The notes under the pieces were generated by a model that was not told where the DNA came from, did no database searches, and worked only from the letters and a program-made list of their open reading frames with translations. Made by a program: the position numbers and the translations under genes. From NCBI GenBank assembly GCA_027922465.2, contig BQMF02000055.1:496001-560000 (forward strand): a stretch of DNA of 64,000 nt. Direction: 5' to 3'. Below, in pieces: positions 1 through 12,667 of the stretch (its first letter is position 1; each line of letters begins with the position of its first letter). Origin of the DNA: Turritopsis dohrnii (lineage: Eukaryota; Cnidaria; Hydrozoa; Anthoathecata; Oceaniidae).

Positions 1-1400
1 ATTTATTACCCCAAATAATTTCCCTATATCCATTTTATTGGTTTCTTACCCGCCCATATATTACTTACCAGGCCGGTTATTTTTTTCCCTACACCTATTT
101 CACCCATTCCTTTTCTTCCTATTTCTATTCCTAAAGACTTATTGTTCCCGTTGTATTTCCATCTATTTTTCGACTATCTTTATTCTGTCAATTTATTTGG
201 TCATAATTTCACCCATTAATACACCTATTTGTATTTTTATAACGTTGTATATTTCATCCATTTGTTTTGGTTTTTTTCGTTCATATAATTCATAATTCTG
301 CCCCCATCTACTTCCTACACCATTTTTTATCCCAAATTCTCTTTGCAACCCTTTATACGACCTAAAATACGCTCTTATATTTTCCTATCACCATGTCCCC
401 ATTTCCCTTCCACCCAAAACACCACCTCCGGATATTTTTTCCCCTCTCACATTGCATTTACATTTTTCTTCCTTTTCCTCTTACTACTTCACTTATTTCT
501 CCGACCTTTTTTTCCAAAGTCTCTCTTCTCATACTTCCCATTTTAATTCAGACCATGAATACTCCTATAGTTACTTTTAGTTATTTTGTTCTACATTCTT
601 ACATTTATATTAACATTTCATTCCTTTTTGCTATTTCTCTTCACTCATTTATTCAACCTCTCCTCCCAAAATAACCCTCTGTTGTCATATTTCTCATTTT
701 TATTCTACCCATTAATACTCCCCGTTTTTGTTATTTTTTTCTAATTACTCATTTTTTACATCATTATCATTATTATCGACATGTTTCTTTAATTAGAGTT
801 CTTTTCCTTCCTGTTCAAAACGTTTCTCCTACCGTCTCTTATTTCGCCATTTTAACTTCACCATCTATATTTCACATATTATTCTGAATTACATTACATT
901 TGTTATTATTTAACATTAAACATTTAACGTTTCATTATGTTAATCTAATTATATTGGTATATTTAATAGTTTTTTTTAATTACACGCCTCCCGTTTACCC
1001 ATTCTTCTCACTTTCCCTTCCCATTATTATTCCTGCTTTTCTGTATTATTGTTTATTTTTATCCATTATGTTTCTCTATTTCTTCTCTTTTGTTCCACAC
1101 TTTTTTTTCTACCATTCTTATTTCGTTATTTCCCATTTTTTTATTTCTCTTTATAATCAATCCATTGATCTTCTACTAGTTATTTTTATATTTTTTTATA
1201 TATTTTACATATTATTGTTATACTTGTTACTTTTTCGATTTATTTTCCTTCTTGTTCCACAATTTTATCCTTTGCCTTTTATTATTACGTTTATGTTTCC
1301 CCTAATTTCATATGTTATTCTAAAGAATGATATTATTTATAATTTTTAATTTTTTATGATATTTCATAGTGTTTATAGTATTTAATAGTATTTTTATGGA
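1..1400. other. G-depleted pyrimidine-rich tract
   Basis: The + strand here is almost all T, C and A, with only about 3 to 5 G per 60 bases in the first lines, and short phrases such as ACCTATTT, CACCCATT and TTCTTCC recur. The frames it opens (for example 38-295, 393-674, 900-1349) are rich in F, S, I, L, Y and P as a by-product of composition and match no family. It looks like a decayed simple or minisatellite-like sequence. The composition returns to normal AT-rich DNA near 1440-1500. Confidence 0.7.
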
Positions 1401-1620
1401 AGTATAGTTAATTTTATTAATAGCATAATCTGGTCAGTTTCGGCTGCCACATAATTATTCATTTTATTTATATTTTTGTTGTGATTCATTCCCATCTTTA
1501 TTAATCACCTCATTATTGAACTGAAAGCGGGGAGAGAGAGGAAATACGAGGGAGCTGTTCCAAATGTTGTAGCCATGTTTTTGTTATAGTTGGTAAGATG
1601 ACAACACTTCCAGCTTTTAT

Positions 1621-1975
1621 TATTCAGGTATGAGCATGTGTATCAATCAGCATGGTTAATCGGTTTCTGGTTTGCTTTAACTGTCAGGGTAAAATGTAGC
1701 ATATAATTCCGATGTGTTGCCTTTCAGTTTGTTGGTAATACTTATTGAATAGAAGTTGCAAGTGGTTGAGCATTGACAGTATTGCCAGAAGAGGCAAATA
1801 TAATGCAGTAACAGCTAAACTTAATTGTTCAGGTATGTTTTATTACTAGCTATGTATCTACATGGTTCACTATGGCAGCATCAGTTGCTGGTTTGTCAGT
1901 ATGATTCCAATGTTAAACGTGTTACATTTTAGTTTGTAGACAACATTTTATTGGAAAATTGCAAGTGGTCGAGGA
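1621..1975. repeat. Diverged tandem duplication, period about 204 bp
   Basis: A TTCAGGTATG start near 1622 recurs near 1828, and a GCAAGTGG end at 1758 recurs at 1961. Between them are matching pieces such as a TTGCTGGTTTG-like and a CAGTTTGT-like stretch. Both units contain splice-site-like CAG/GT words but no reading frame that would make them exons. Confidence 0.55.
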
Positions 1976-4436
1976 AATAAAAGGAATGTGAGAAGAAACA
2001 TCAAGGAAAATACTTCAAGTAATATCAGGATACAACAAACACACTGACATGATCTGACAGTCATCTAATATGTCAAACTATAGATTTCAATGTCTATTAT
2101 CAAAGCCTTTAGCAATAGGGTTTGTGTCATTTTGTGTTTTCAGTAAATTTGATTGATCTTGTTTCAAAACAACTATGGCGACATGGTGGGAAGTTGTTTT
2201 TATTGTGATTGATATCAGATGAACCAGATCTAGGTATGGATTACATATTTGTGGATTTTGTTTCTTGTAAATACTCAGATAAACAGAGATCCTTAAAGCC
2301 ATGTTCCACTTACCTTTAACATTAATGGTGTACATTCCATGTGGAATACAATTAATTAAACCACTTAATTTTTTTCCTACTTTTAAGAGACATCCTAACA
2401 CAATAACGACTATTGCAATCTTTAAATTTAATGGAGATCAGAGCAATTATATAACAGCAGAGGGTGTGGGCAAATGTAGGTATTCAATTATCTTCGACGT
2501 GTAGCTATGTTTTGTTCTGTGTAGAGTATGTATGTAATATGGCTGGTCTTTCATTTGTGAGCTATTGAAGCGTTTACAGATGAAATGAAATCATTATCGA
2601 ACGATTTACAACAAAGGATACAATTAATCAAAGATATTGACTATGTTAGAATCAAACTGATAAAAAGTTCCCCTTTGCTTTCTTACAGTCATTTGATGAT
2701 ATTTGGTTTAAGAGGTTTACGAATTTGGGTCAGCTTTGAATATTTTTATTAAGTAAACAAGAAATGAATGAAGAATTCTGACAAGAACAAAGAAAACGAA
2801 ATTATAACAAATAGTTAATAGTAAGTGGGAGGTCATTTTTTACTTGAACAGTTTTTGAAGAGAATTACTATATAAGTGATGGAAGGATGTCCATAAATCT
2901 GTTTGCAAACATTGATGAAATGGAAATTGATGAATACACACTAAGGTACTTGTTGATCCAACCTTCCCTATGTTGCGCAACAATTGTTGACCACATAATG
3001 TGTTGCAAGGTGTAAAAATGTTGTGAATATTTTGCCGCTCTTTTCTTCATGTTCTGCTGCATAAATCTGTTCTACTTAAAAACATTCTGAAGTTTAATTT
3101 CTACCAAAATTCTTTTCAGTTGGAATTGTGATGTGTACAATGACAGCAATGACTAATGCATAAATATTAAGTAACTACTACAGGAACAAGCTTTGTGTGT
3201 TTGGAAAGTAAATTTTTGAAGAAATCTAAATTATTCATTCTTATATTCAGTCAAAGTGACCAGTTATAGATGTATCTTTTATTAAAGCCTGTTGCGATCC
3301 ACATTAAGGTTTTTGGTTGTGTTCGACATGTTGGGATGGATATGTAGAATCGACGAAAGTGTATGGTGTATGGTGCTAGTGTATGTTGGGCGTTCTTGTA
3401 TGTAAGCATATCCTCTTTCAAATCAGATAATGTCTGTTAGTTCAGGTAAATTTCCATTTTGTTCTCTTAATAGAAATCTGACGTGCTCAGATTTCAGTTG
3501 CAAATATCATGTTGAAAACGATTGTCTCTGGTTGTGTTTGGATTGCAGCCATTGATAAGTGGAGTTTACCATGAAGATATGAAGATGGCTACCCACTGGT
3601 ACACGGTAGATGTTCTTTCATATGTTTCATATGTTTCACCTTTCAGATAGAAAGCCCCTACTTAGCTGTTCAGTCATAGAATGGTTTTGTTTCTAGTTAT
3701 GTTCGGAATGTTTTTTTCCCTTGATAAGGGAAATGAATCTTCTTTTCATGTGATCCCAAGACAAAATCGGCCCGCTGAACCGAATTTTTCTCCATGTGAA
3801 CACCCCCTCAATGACAGAACTCAAAATGCTCAGTGATCTTCCGGTAAAACTAGAATATTCCGTAATCTACATAAGATCTCATTTCCCTTTAGATTATCCA
3901 TGATTTCAATATGAACTCTTTATTTTTTTTGTTACAAACTTGTATTTATGGATTTTGTTATATTTGTGAAATATTATTGCAAACCGTAAATGCTTGAATG
4001 AGTGTCCACATAAATATGAGCCCATCGATCCATGAGAAACATACCTATTTAGATACCATCCTTCTTGCATGCAAAATCCCTATTAACGCCTATGAAGCGA
4101 TAACGAGGCGTGAATTTCTTCTTCTTTTTCTAAGAAGAATTGCGGTCATTCACATTGATTTAATAATCAAAGTAGTTCATCAGGATTAACATTCTGGATT
4201 GATACAGAAAAATCTAGAAACATCTAATGGGCATTTTTGCAAGCTTCAAGCATTTACGGAAGTTCTTGACTAGCTATAATATATTATTCCAGTCATGTCG
4301 TTATGGCTTTCCTCGGTGTGTAACTCCTGTGAATGACTGCACTTTGGGTCTATTTGAATGCAATGCTATTTCCAACATCTGGTATGTTAGGAATAAAGCT
4401 GAATACATTTCATTCAGTGGAAAAGTACATGGGAGG
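1976..4436. other. No gene recognised
   Basis: Non-repetitive AT-rich sequence on both strands. The frames present are under about 105 codons and match nothing I know. Splice-like words occur, but I could not join them into a coding model. Confidence 0.5.
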
Positions 4437-4923
4437 TACTGTAAACGACCGATTAAGCGCCCCGTCCGATTAAGCGCCCAGGTTTAGAGGAAAAATATGT
4501 AATAAGGGCCCAAGTTCCAATTAAGCGCCCAGGTTCAGAACTGAAACTGGACGCTTATTCAGCAAAAACATAAAATATTGAGAAGACCATGGCTTTTAGT
4601 TAACATATATTTCAGCATAAAATAGGAGACTTAATAACGCGGGAATGAGTTATTTTCATTTCAAAGGACACAAGCAGTTCTTTTTCCAGCTGTAACAGTC
4701 ACATAACACGCTGGGACAGAAAGAAGAAAAGAAGAGGAATTTTACTTATTGGATAATTGCTTCTTTGTATCAAAACGGAAAAAAACATAAAGATAAACCT
4801 TATTAGTGATTTTCTTATTAACCGCCCAGGACTCAATTAAGCGCTCCGTCCGTATAAGCGCCCACCGTAAAAATTCAACAAAAATTGTTATCGCCCAGGG
4901 CGCTTAATCGGTCAATTACGGTA
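4437..4923. mobile_element. MITE with GACCGATTAAGCGCCC inverted termini
   Basis: The left end reads TACTGTAAACGACCGATTAA and the right end, on the complement, TACCGTAATTGACCGATTAA; both continue GCGCCC. Further AAGCGCCC and GCGCCCA blocks lie just inside each end as subterminal repeats (4455-4530 and 4830-4915). The interior has no coding capacity. This is a non-autonomous terminal-inverted-repeat element of about 487 bp. I saw no clear target-site duplication. Confidence 0.8.
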
Positions 4924-5570
4924 AATCTGTGAGACAAATATGAATTCGCATTTTGCTTTTTCCTGCTTTTTTGCTACTACTTCTAATTGGAATGTATAAA
5001 CGTTCCATCTACCTTGAATTTAAATTTCTGACTTAAAAATTGACAAAACCAAGCTAGTCACATCGTAACATCTTTTTATCAGATATATTTGCTTCTCTTA
5101 ATCCACTGTATCAACATCACATATTATATTTGTCAGTACATATCTGAATTTTTAATTTGGGCTGGTGATAGAACTGCGTTCGATGCGAGAAAATGCCATT
5201 TTTCAATTATGTCATAGCTGGCATGGTCTCTATTTACGTTATTAAAGTTCTTGCCTATCAAAGAAAGATAAAAAAGTTCGTGCAAAACTTTTTCCTGAAG
5301 TGGTTTCTTTGGTTATAGGTAAATTTCTCCAGTGAAAGTAGCCATCCCTGGATGTTAGCTCCGCCCCCTCCCCAGCGCATTGCCCCCTGGACAACTTCCT
5401 CCACATAAAGGTAGCCCTAAACCTTGCCCTAACCTTATATTATCCGTGTGGCAATGTTCCAGGAGGTTGGGGGATAGTCCTGATTCTTATAAGCAACCCA
5501 AGTGGCATGTTTCTATAGCTTTAAAGTAAAAGTATTTATTGATTTGGGATTTTATTTATTTTATCTTTCC
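4924..5570. other. No gene recognised
   Basis: AT-rich sequence with a short GC-richer block at 5345-5480. No reading frame or repeat that I can assign. Confidence 0.45.
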
Positions 5571-7352
5571 AAGACGTCCCTAAGACGTCGCAAAATGGTC
5601 GTGAAGTGGGAATCTCAAGACGTCCCAATTACATCTTCACTGAGACGTTCCGATGACATCCCAACGACGTCGTAACGACGTCGCAGAATTATGAAATTTA
5701 CGTCGTAGAGACGTCGTAGAGACGTCTTGAAAAGATGTCCCTAAGACGTCGCGAAATGGTCGCGAAGTTGGAATTTCAAAAGACGTCCCAATCACATCCT
5801 CAATGAGACGTCTCGTTGACACCCCACCGAAATCGTAAGACGTCCCTGAGACGTCGCTCAATGGTCGCGAAGTGGGATCCTAAGAAAACGTCCCAATCAC
5901 ATCTTCTCTCAACCTCTGGCCGTAACGACATAGAGACGTAGAGACGTCCGATTAACAACCTCCTTTTCCTGGGATCAGAAGGCCATCTATGTTGGGATCA
6001 TCAAAAGAACAAAACATACAAATTCAATGGATGTCTCCTTTTAATTCTTTTTTAAAGTTTACAACGCAACAATTTACAGTTCAACATATACTTACTAATT
6101 TGTCATCAAGTTATAAAATTTTGAATCACATGTTTTTCCACATTTAAGACTCCCTTCGGCTAGCCTTTTTGAAATTTCGCCAACCTCATTATCGATCAGG
6201 AGATCTTTGAGCATCATCTACAGTGCTCTTCTGATGCTGGAATGCTGAAACTAAGTTCAACAAGAATGTATAAATATGTATAAATATACCCACTAAATTA
6301 TCGAGAAGTATTAAAGAACTTCCACACTATGACCTTCTGTCTTAACGATATATTTTCAACTGACAAAAGTATTTATACATCATGAATAGCTACATGCTAA
6401 GGAGTCTGGAACTAATATAACACCCACCGAATGGATTCAGAAAACAGAAACTCATCATTTATTTCATCGAACAGGATCGTATGTTTTCAAGATGTTTTTC
6501 CATTTACACTTTGCTAGTTTACCTTTGACAAAACGCCATGTTTAATCAATTCTTCTAAGTTTTATCTAAACGTCTTTTATCGAAATTTATTACATGTGTC
6601 ATTATTAACAGTATTAACCTTTTCTTACAAGAAAGTCTTTGCTTTTGAAATTTTCTTTATCACATGTGAATTTTATAACCCGGGAATTTCTCTTTGTCTT
6701 ACGTATTTGTGATTGGTCTATTTTAAATTCTTTAAATCATGCAACTGTAGTAAAACTTATTCGATGAATCTTTGTTGACTAAGCGCTTTCGAAAATTTAT
6801 AATTCTTTCGAAGGTCGTAATTTAATCTGTATAGAGACGTCCCAAAAAACGTCGTAAAAGCATCCCTCACACGACCAAGAAAAAGAATCGGTCCGAATGT
6901 AAATTCCATATGGAGTATGTTGTTGTTACTCAAAGTTTACTGTTTAATGACTGCCGAATGAAATTTGAAAATTTTTATCAGGTCCCAAATTTATCGTAAA
7001 AGGATCCCAATTGCGACGTCCCATTTTCAGACGTCTCTACGACGTCGCATAATGATCCTAAATTAATAATTGTTTCGAAGGTCGTTATTTAATCTGTATA
7101 AAGACGTCCCAAAAACGTTGTGAAAGCATCCCTTACACGACCAATAAACAGAATTCGATACGAATGTAAATTCTAAGCATGTTAGTATTAATGACTGCAG
7201 AATGAAATTTTATAAGTTTTATCAGGTCCCAAATTGATCGTAAAAGGATCCCAATTGCGACGTCCCGTTTTCAGACGTCCCTACGACGTCGCGAAATGAT
7301 CTCAAAACCAAACGACCATTTAACAATTGAATTGAGACGTCTCAAAGACGTC
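5571..7352. repeat. GACGTC-rich repeat array, possibly subterminal repeats of one element
   Basis: Two blocks (5571-5950 and 6836-7352) are packed with the palindrome GACGTC, more than a dozen times in the first block alone. In the first block a unit of AGACGTCCCTAAGACGTCGC, then AATGGTCG, GAAGT, GACGTCCCAAT and ACATC recurs three times. The second block is a tandem duplication of about 267 bp: TCGAAGGTCGT at 6808 and 7075, and a TCCCAATTGCGACGTCCC motif in each copy. An 870-bp spacer without the motif separates the blocks. Reading frames inside (such as 5637-5861 on the minus strand) are repeat translations, not genes. The family is not identified. Confidence 0.75.
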
Positions 7353-7492
7353 TTGTGCCCGCTAGGACAGTTTGATTTAAGCGTAAATAGAGATAGTAAT
7401 TCTATATGTGAAGAATTTTTTGACTGACTTTTAGCTTTGCAGTTTAAAAACCTGAAGCTGCTAAAACTGGTCAAAACACTAATCAAATGAGT

Positions 7493-7563
7493 CAATGTGA
7501 TGAAGAGCATTTTAATTGAAATGCTGTGTTCATTTTCATAGAAAATGCACTCCCTCACAGCGA
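7493..7563. mobile_element. Palindromic 70-bp MITE, family P, copy 1
   Basis: Quasi-palindrome of the window-wide family P, described at 62148-62222. It reads GATGAAGAGCATTTT, ATTGAAAT, ATAGAAAATGCACTCC and ends near TCACAGCGATG. This copy is diverged. Confidence 0.65.
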
Positions 7564-9724
7564 TGTTTCAACGAATTTTCCCACTGAGTATTCTGCTGGA
7601 TCGACTTTTCTTATGTTTGAATTGTTTTTAAATCACTGCTCATAAATAGGACATCGTAAACTAGCATGTAGCTTTAGCTAAAAAATGCCCCCGCGCTCAA
7701 GCATTCCAATGTGTACACACAGCAAGCTATACATTGCAAGCTATACAACGGAAAAAAAAACAAATTTTTGTCCGAAAACTCAAAAAAATTCAGATGAATG
7801 TTCTTGCAAATCTTTACACAGAAACAAATATATACATAGACTTTTGTTAACATTGTATAAACTAAACACAATAAAAACAAGAAGAATTGTGAGCATGATC
7901 ATTTCGAAATGGGAGATCAGATTTGAAAACTCCTTGACGGATGGTCTTCACGGTTTTTCACTTACGTTGTAATTGAGTTAAACTTTCTTTAGGATAACTT
8001 TTTTTTATTGATGCTAATATACCTTTCAAAAAGTGTAATAAAGGCTTAACAAGTAATATCAGAAAGTATTTGCTACAAACAAAAGAAATGTGTGAACTGA
8101 AACCATGGATACGTATTTTATAATCAAAATAGATTTGTTAAAGAAATTCTGTAAGAGCCAAAAGAAAAAAAACAAATTTTTTAAAAAAAAAAATCAAATC
8201 AAAAAATCCATTAGAAATCTAAGTTTTAAACTTTGATTCAAAACAAAAAGTAGCCAATGTTTATAAAAAAAACAACAAGAAAATGTAAAAAGCTTTTACT
8301 GATCATGATCACACACAAGTATGATTAGGTTTGGCGCGAGGAGGACAATCAAAATAGAACAAGAGGCCAGGAGGCCTGAAGGTCAGCGCTTTCGCCAAAG
8401 TTGAAAAATGCTTGACTGTGAGGCAAAAAGGAAAAATCACATTTTTGTTCCAGGAAGTTCAAAATAGGAATTCATGAATGATAAATGAAGTAATAGTGAA
8501 GTAATAGTGTTAATAAGACATTCAATGTTAAAACCAAACAGGTCTCGTCTCAAAATTGTGTCCATATTAATTCAATAAAATGCTTTAATGTTTATATGTT
8601 TTTGAAATGTTTCTTTAAAGATACAAAGCATATCAAACACTTATCAATGTTTCATTTGACTTTGTGTACACTTTTATCTATGTTATCTAAGGACATCTTT
8701 ACAAATGAAACAAATACGATTGTCTTTGAAGTGAATTCAATAAAATGGATTGTGAATCAATACACGTTTGCATTGAAATCAGAAGAAGTTACCAATTCCT
8801 TAAAAAAGCTTAGAGTATACTTCACAAAACTTCATGCAGATCTTTATTCTAATGATTACAAAGAGTAATACATCTCACATACATTACAAAGATGAATTTT
8901 GCAAAGGAATGCCTAAAAATAACTGATGATATTTAAAAAATACCATGTGCTTGTATGAGTGGTAATGCACCATATTTGTCACTGAAAATAAAAAAAAGCA
9001 TGCAAAACAACTGCCGATTAATTAAGAACCACTTTTTGTAAGAGGCTGACACCAGTGATAGTGACCACCTCAAAATTATCTTATTTCGAGATATTTTCTT
9101 GTCTATGTTGTGAATGATAACTGTGCCAAATATTTTGCTCTAAACTCATCTTGGCTCTGAGTTACGGCTTCATGAAATGGGAACAACAGGACCAGTAAAT
9201 CATGAAAACCAAATTTGGGCAGTTTCCGAAGGTCATTATTTTTAAAACGTACAAGTACAAAATTTTTGCAATGAATATTACTTCAAAATCAAATGGGGAA
9301 CAAAAATATATGACAAAACGATGTACCAAAATTGTCAGCCTCAAACAAAAAATATATAAGTCACAAAATTAAAGAAAAAAAAATGACAAGACTATAAGTA
9401 AGTGAAGAGACATACAATAACTCCACATAGGTAATTTATTTAATAGACAATATTCATTCTATAAAGTGATGTATGTAGAGTTTACGAACATGTTTATTTC
9501 GCTCTTTTGCTTTAATTACAACATTACATTGCAAACAACACAGAATATCATTGTTAGAGTCATTTTAGATTATGTGTACCACACACTGCTTACCAAAAGC
9601 TACAGCCGTACCTACCTTAGCCGTACTTAAGAAAACCAACGATTTAAAAGCTGCTGTGTATGACAAAAGTAATTCAATCAAGTTCAAACAGTTAGAGAAG
9701 TGATGTAACAATAATAAATTCGCT
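7564..9724. other. No gene recognised
   Basis: Very AT-rich sequence with several poly(A) runs around 8160-8280. A 90-codon ATG frame at 8596-8868 (+) has no recognisable domain, no splice context and ordinary local composition, so I do not call it a gene. Confidence 0.45.
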
Positions 9725-10066
9725 GTGGATATTCGTCCGCACTTTTATAAAGTGTGGACAAATAATTTTGAAGTTATTTGTCCGCACCTTTAGTGAGTGC
9801 CATAAAATCCGTTAGAAGATAATTTAAATATATTTAAAGTGCTTAAAGTGGTATAGCTTGTGAATAAGATTGCACTATGGTGAAAGAGATTGCGACCGGG
9901 GTTCATTTTTTTACAATTGCAGAATTAGAAGAATCTGTTAAAGGTTACGAAAGAACCTCTAACACATTGTATGCCGTAAATTAGTGCGGACGAATAATTT
10001 CAAAATTATTCGTCCGCACTTTTATTATATACATAAATAATAATAAAAGTGCGGACGAATATCCAC
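9725..10066. mobile_element. MITE with GTGGATATTCGTCCGCAC termini
   Basis: Terminal inverted repeats start GTGGATATTCGTCCGCACTT at both ends. Inside each end lies a second inverted copy of the GTCCGCAC/GTGCGGAC motif (about 9764-9798 left, 9985-10020 right), so each terminus folds on itself. The 342-bp element holds a 35-codon frame on the + strand (see 9877-9984). Interior length and structure suit a deletion derivative. Confidence 0.85.
9877..9984 (+). pseudogene. 35-codon remnant of an element-encoded N-terminus
   Basis: An ATG frame inside the 9725-10066 MITE, beginning MVKEIATGVHFFTIAELEES and containing the phrase GYERTSNTLY, runs to a TAG just before the right terminus. The pattern of a short aromatic stretch, then a helix with EL and YE, then basic or Ser-Thr residues recalls N-terminal regions of MULE-type transposases. 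That comparison is from memory of the pattern, so the family is an inference. It is too short to be active. Confidence 0.4.
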
Positions 10067-11231
10067 TTCGTAATAAATTAGCATTACTTTGTATTCCAAG
10101 TTCAAATTCTAATTAAATCAATAAGTAGTATGTTACGCGATAAATGTTTACCTACGTTTTATAAACTTCAAAGATGTTGTCTGATTACTTTTGATGACTA
10201 TAATATACTAATAATAGATTTCTACAACTACAGATTTAATTTTTGTGTGTATAATAATTATTTAATTTTTATTTATAGTGACATTTAAAACTTTCCTATT
10301 TTGACGGACACATTTGTATGAATACATAAAAAATAACATATACATATCTGATAATACACAGGTCCTTTTTTGGAGAGGCAGCAGCAGAGCTCTCCTATCT
10401 CCAGGTCTGACTAATGTGGCACAAAACACAAAATCAGCGCTCGCTAACTCAACAGTATTATAATAACAGATTCAATGATGATATACGATGATATTACGAA
10501 TTCCTTTACTTCTCTGGTGAAAATAACCCTTCCCTTCATCTTCCATCTCCAAAAAACGATACCTGTGTGATGGGCAGACTCGTGTTTTAATTTGAGGCCG
10601 CACTCACCCTGATAAAATAGCTGTAATTATAAATTATCTGAAAAATCTGAATTAAGCCACGATTAGCAAATAGCCTCTATTCCACCCTTATTTTTAAGCG
10701 GTATCAACTTTCTATGAGGAATCCAGGCTAGAACTGTGGACAAAACTCTGGGACGGAAGTACGGACACACGCTAATGAAAGATCAGCTGCTTTCCGCGCT
10801 GACCAAAAACACGAAGAAAGACAATTTGTAATATGGCTTTCTTGCATACACAGAAATCCAATTAAAATCTTTGCCAAAAATTAGTGCGTTGAACAAAGTT
10901 TATTGAATGAAATATTTAGAGCTAAAACATATATATACAAAAATAAAATGTATGGTTGGCAAAATTTCAGATTTCAAGCTGTGCTTCAAAATCCTTGTCG
11001 TTCACTTCACTAAAACAACACAAAAGTAACACGAAAAATGCCCAAGCAATTTTAGCATACGATCTTCCTAAATAACATAGTATAATACAATAATAAATTA
11101 GGAAAGAGATACGAAAAAACATTCTGTCTCTCCCACTTACAGTACCATGCTTTGAAACGGAAAAAAAGCAAAGTCAGCTAATAATTGTATTCCACCGTGT
11201 AACGTCAACACGAAAGTTGGAGGATGATGAA

Positions 11232-11264
<33 letters not shown>

Positions 11265-11868
11265 AATCGGAAACTGACATTCGCCTATCTCGTGAAACTA
11301 CTATGCCTCCTCGCTCGCTTACGCTCGCTGCGGGGGCAATAATTTGGTACGCGTGGAAACCCAGTTTTGCATGGCTGACCACTGCAAGTATTCCATATAT
11401 TACCACACCTTCTTTTTACACTTTTCCCTACAAATTTTACAAAGCTTGTCCACAGACTTTTCACCTAAAACCTTTTGGCGTGTGTCTGTCCGAGAACCTT
11501 TTCATAATATCAACTGCAATTTGTTTAAATTTGTCATGGTAACCATGGTAATCAACACAGGTTAACCTTCCCAGTGAACTAGGGAACTATGGATTTTCGT
11601 CATTCAATTCATCATTTATATTGAGTATATATGCTTTTTTATCGCAGTATATTTTTGATATTTTTCAGCAGTTTATTTGTAATTATTGTATATGCTGACC
11701 AACTGAGAAGCAGTGGGATTTTCATTTCATTTGTGAGAATTTTATATTATGTATAAGTCTGTCAATAAACGCCGATCTCCCGCCTAATCTAATAAACGTA
11801 CATAGACCGTGTATATGATAAGGAGACGAAAAGTCTCAGTTTTTGGGTTGAACTAATAGCTTCCCTTA
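10067..11868. other. No gene recognised; (GAT)n microsatellite near 11222-11262
   Basis: No supported coding region. Near 11222-11262 there is an uninterrupted GAT-type trinucleotide run of about a dozen units, which produces the His-rich antisense frame there. Confidence 0.5.
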
Positions 11869-12140
11869 AAGGCCAATTTCCATTCAGGAAAATATCCGCG
11901 CGGACGTAGGTAATCCACGCTTAGTGACTTAGAACGCATGAGTATTGGCTAATTCATAAGCGTAGTTATGTCCACTCAGCGAGCAAAAATAAAGTTAAAA
12001 AATTTTAACTTTTTTTAAGCCCGCCGATGTCCACTGATAATTTCAGCCAATCGTGTCTTTTGATTTCCATTTGCAGCTGTTTGGCCGTTCGGAAAATTCT
12101 ACGTCCGCGCGGGCATAAGCGTTGAATGGAAATCGGCCTT
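11869..12140. mobile_element. MITE with AAGGCC..TTTCCATTCA termini
   Basis: The left end reads AAGGCCAATTTCCATTCA and the right end, on the complement, AAGGCCGATTTCCATTCA. Further in, both ends carry CCGCGCGGACGTAG, itself a CG-rich palindromic block. The interior (about 270 bp in all) has no coding frame. A similar AAGGCCAATTTTCACTG end occurs near 39971. Confidence 0.8.
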
Positions 12141-12481
12141 AAAGGGGGTTTACACGTAGAGATTTTTGAAAGTTGTTCCTACGCAGTCATGAATAATTAA
12201 TGGGAGACGCTAAAACTTTTCGCTTTGATGTACAAATTTAAAGCATTAAAACACCTGACCCCCGCCCCCCTTTATGCAATTATCTCCTTTATCCCTCATA
12301 CAACCATCAGTATGCAATGCGATATGATCATTAAAAATATGCCATAAAGAAAAATAAAAGCCTTCAACGAACAAAACTGATATTCTCATTGACACAATGG
12401 GAATTTTTTTATACAAATCCTACAATAAGTACATCGAAAGCTTCCGGCAGCAAAAACGTTTGACAAACTTTTTGTACAAAC

Positions 12482-12667
12482 AAGGAAAATGTCTTGGAAA
12501 AATGTAATTAAATTTTTAATGGTCGATTAAGATGTGAATGAAAAGAAAAGATAGACTTCATGAAAATTTGTATGGATTTAGCGCTTTGAAACAAAGCTCG
12601 ATGTAATTAAACTACGTGTTAATCGGTCATTAAAAATTTAATTACATTTTTCCAAGACATTTTCCTT
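12482..12667. mobile_element. Fold-back MITE of about 186 bp
   Basis: The left arm begins AAGGAAAATGTCTTGGAAAA and continues to about 12530. The right arm (12618-12667) is its near-perfect reverse complement, with only a couple of differences over about 50 bases (GGTCGATTAA versus GACCGATTAA). The spacer between the arms is about 85 bp. Confidence 0.85.

Noticed and set aside
38..1349. Several plus-strand frames of 67 to 149 codons
   Set aside because: They follow from the G-poor T/C-rich composition. Residue content is only F/S/I/L/Y/P, with no domain or splice context.
5637..5861. 74-codon minus-strand frame rich in TSLRR and VIGTS
   Set aside because: A translation of the GACGTC repeat units; the same phrases arise in every copy.
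8596..8868. 90-codon ATG frame on the plus strand
   Set aside because: No recognisable motif, no neighbours, and composition like the surrounding DNA.
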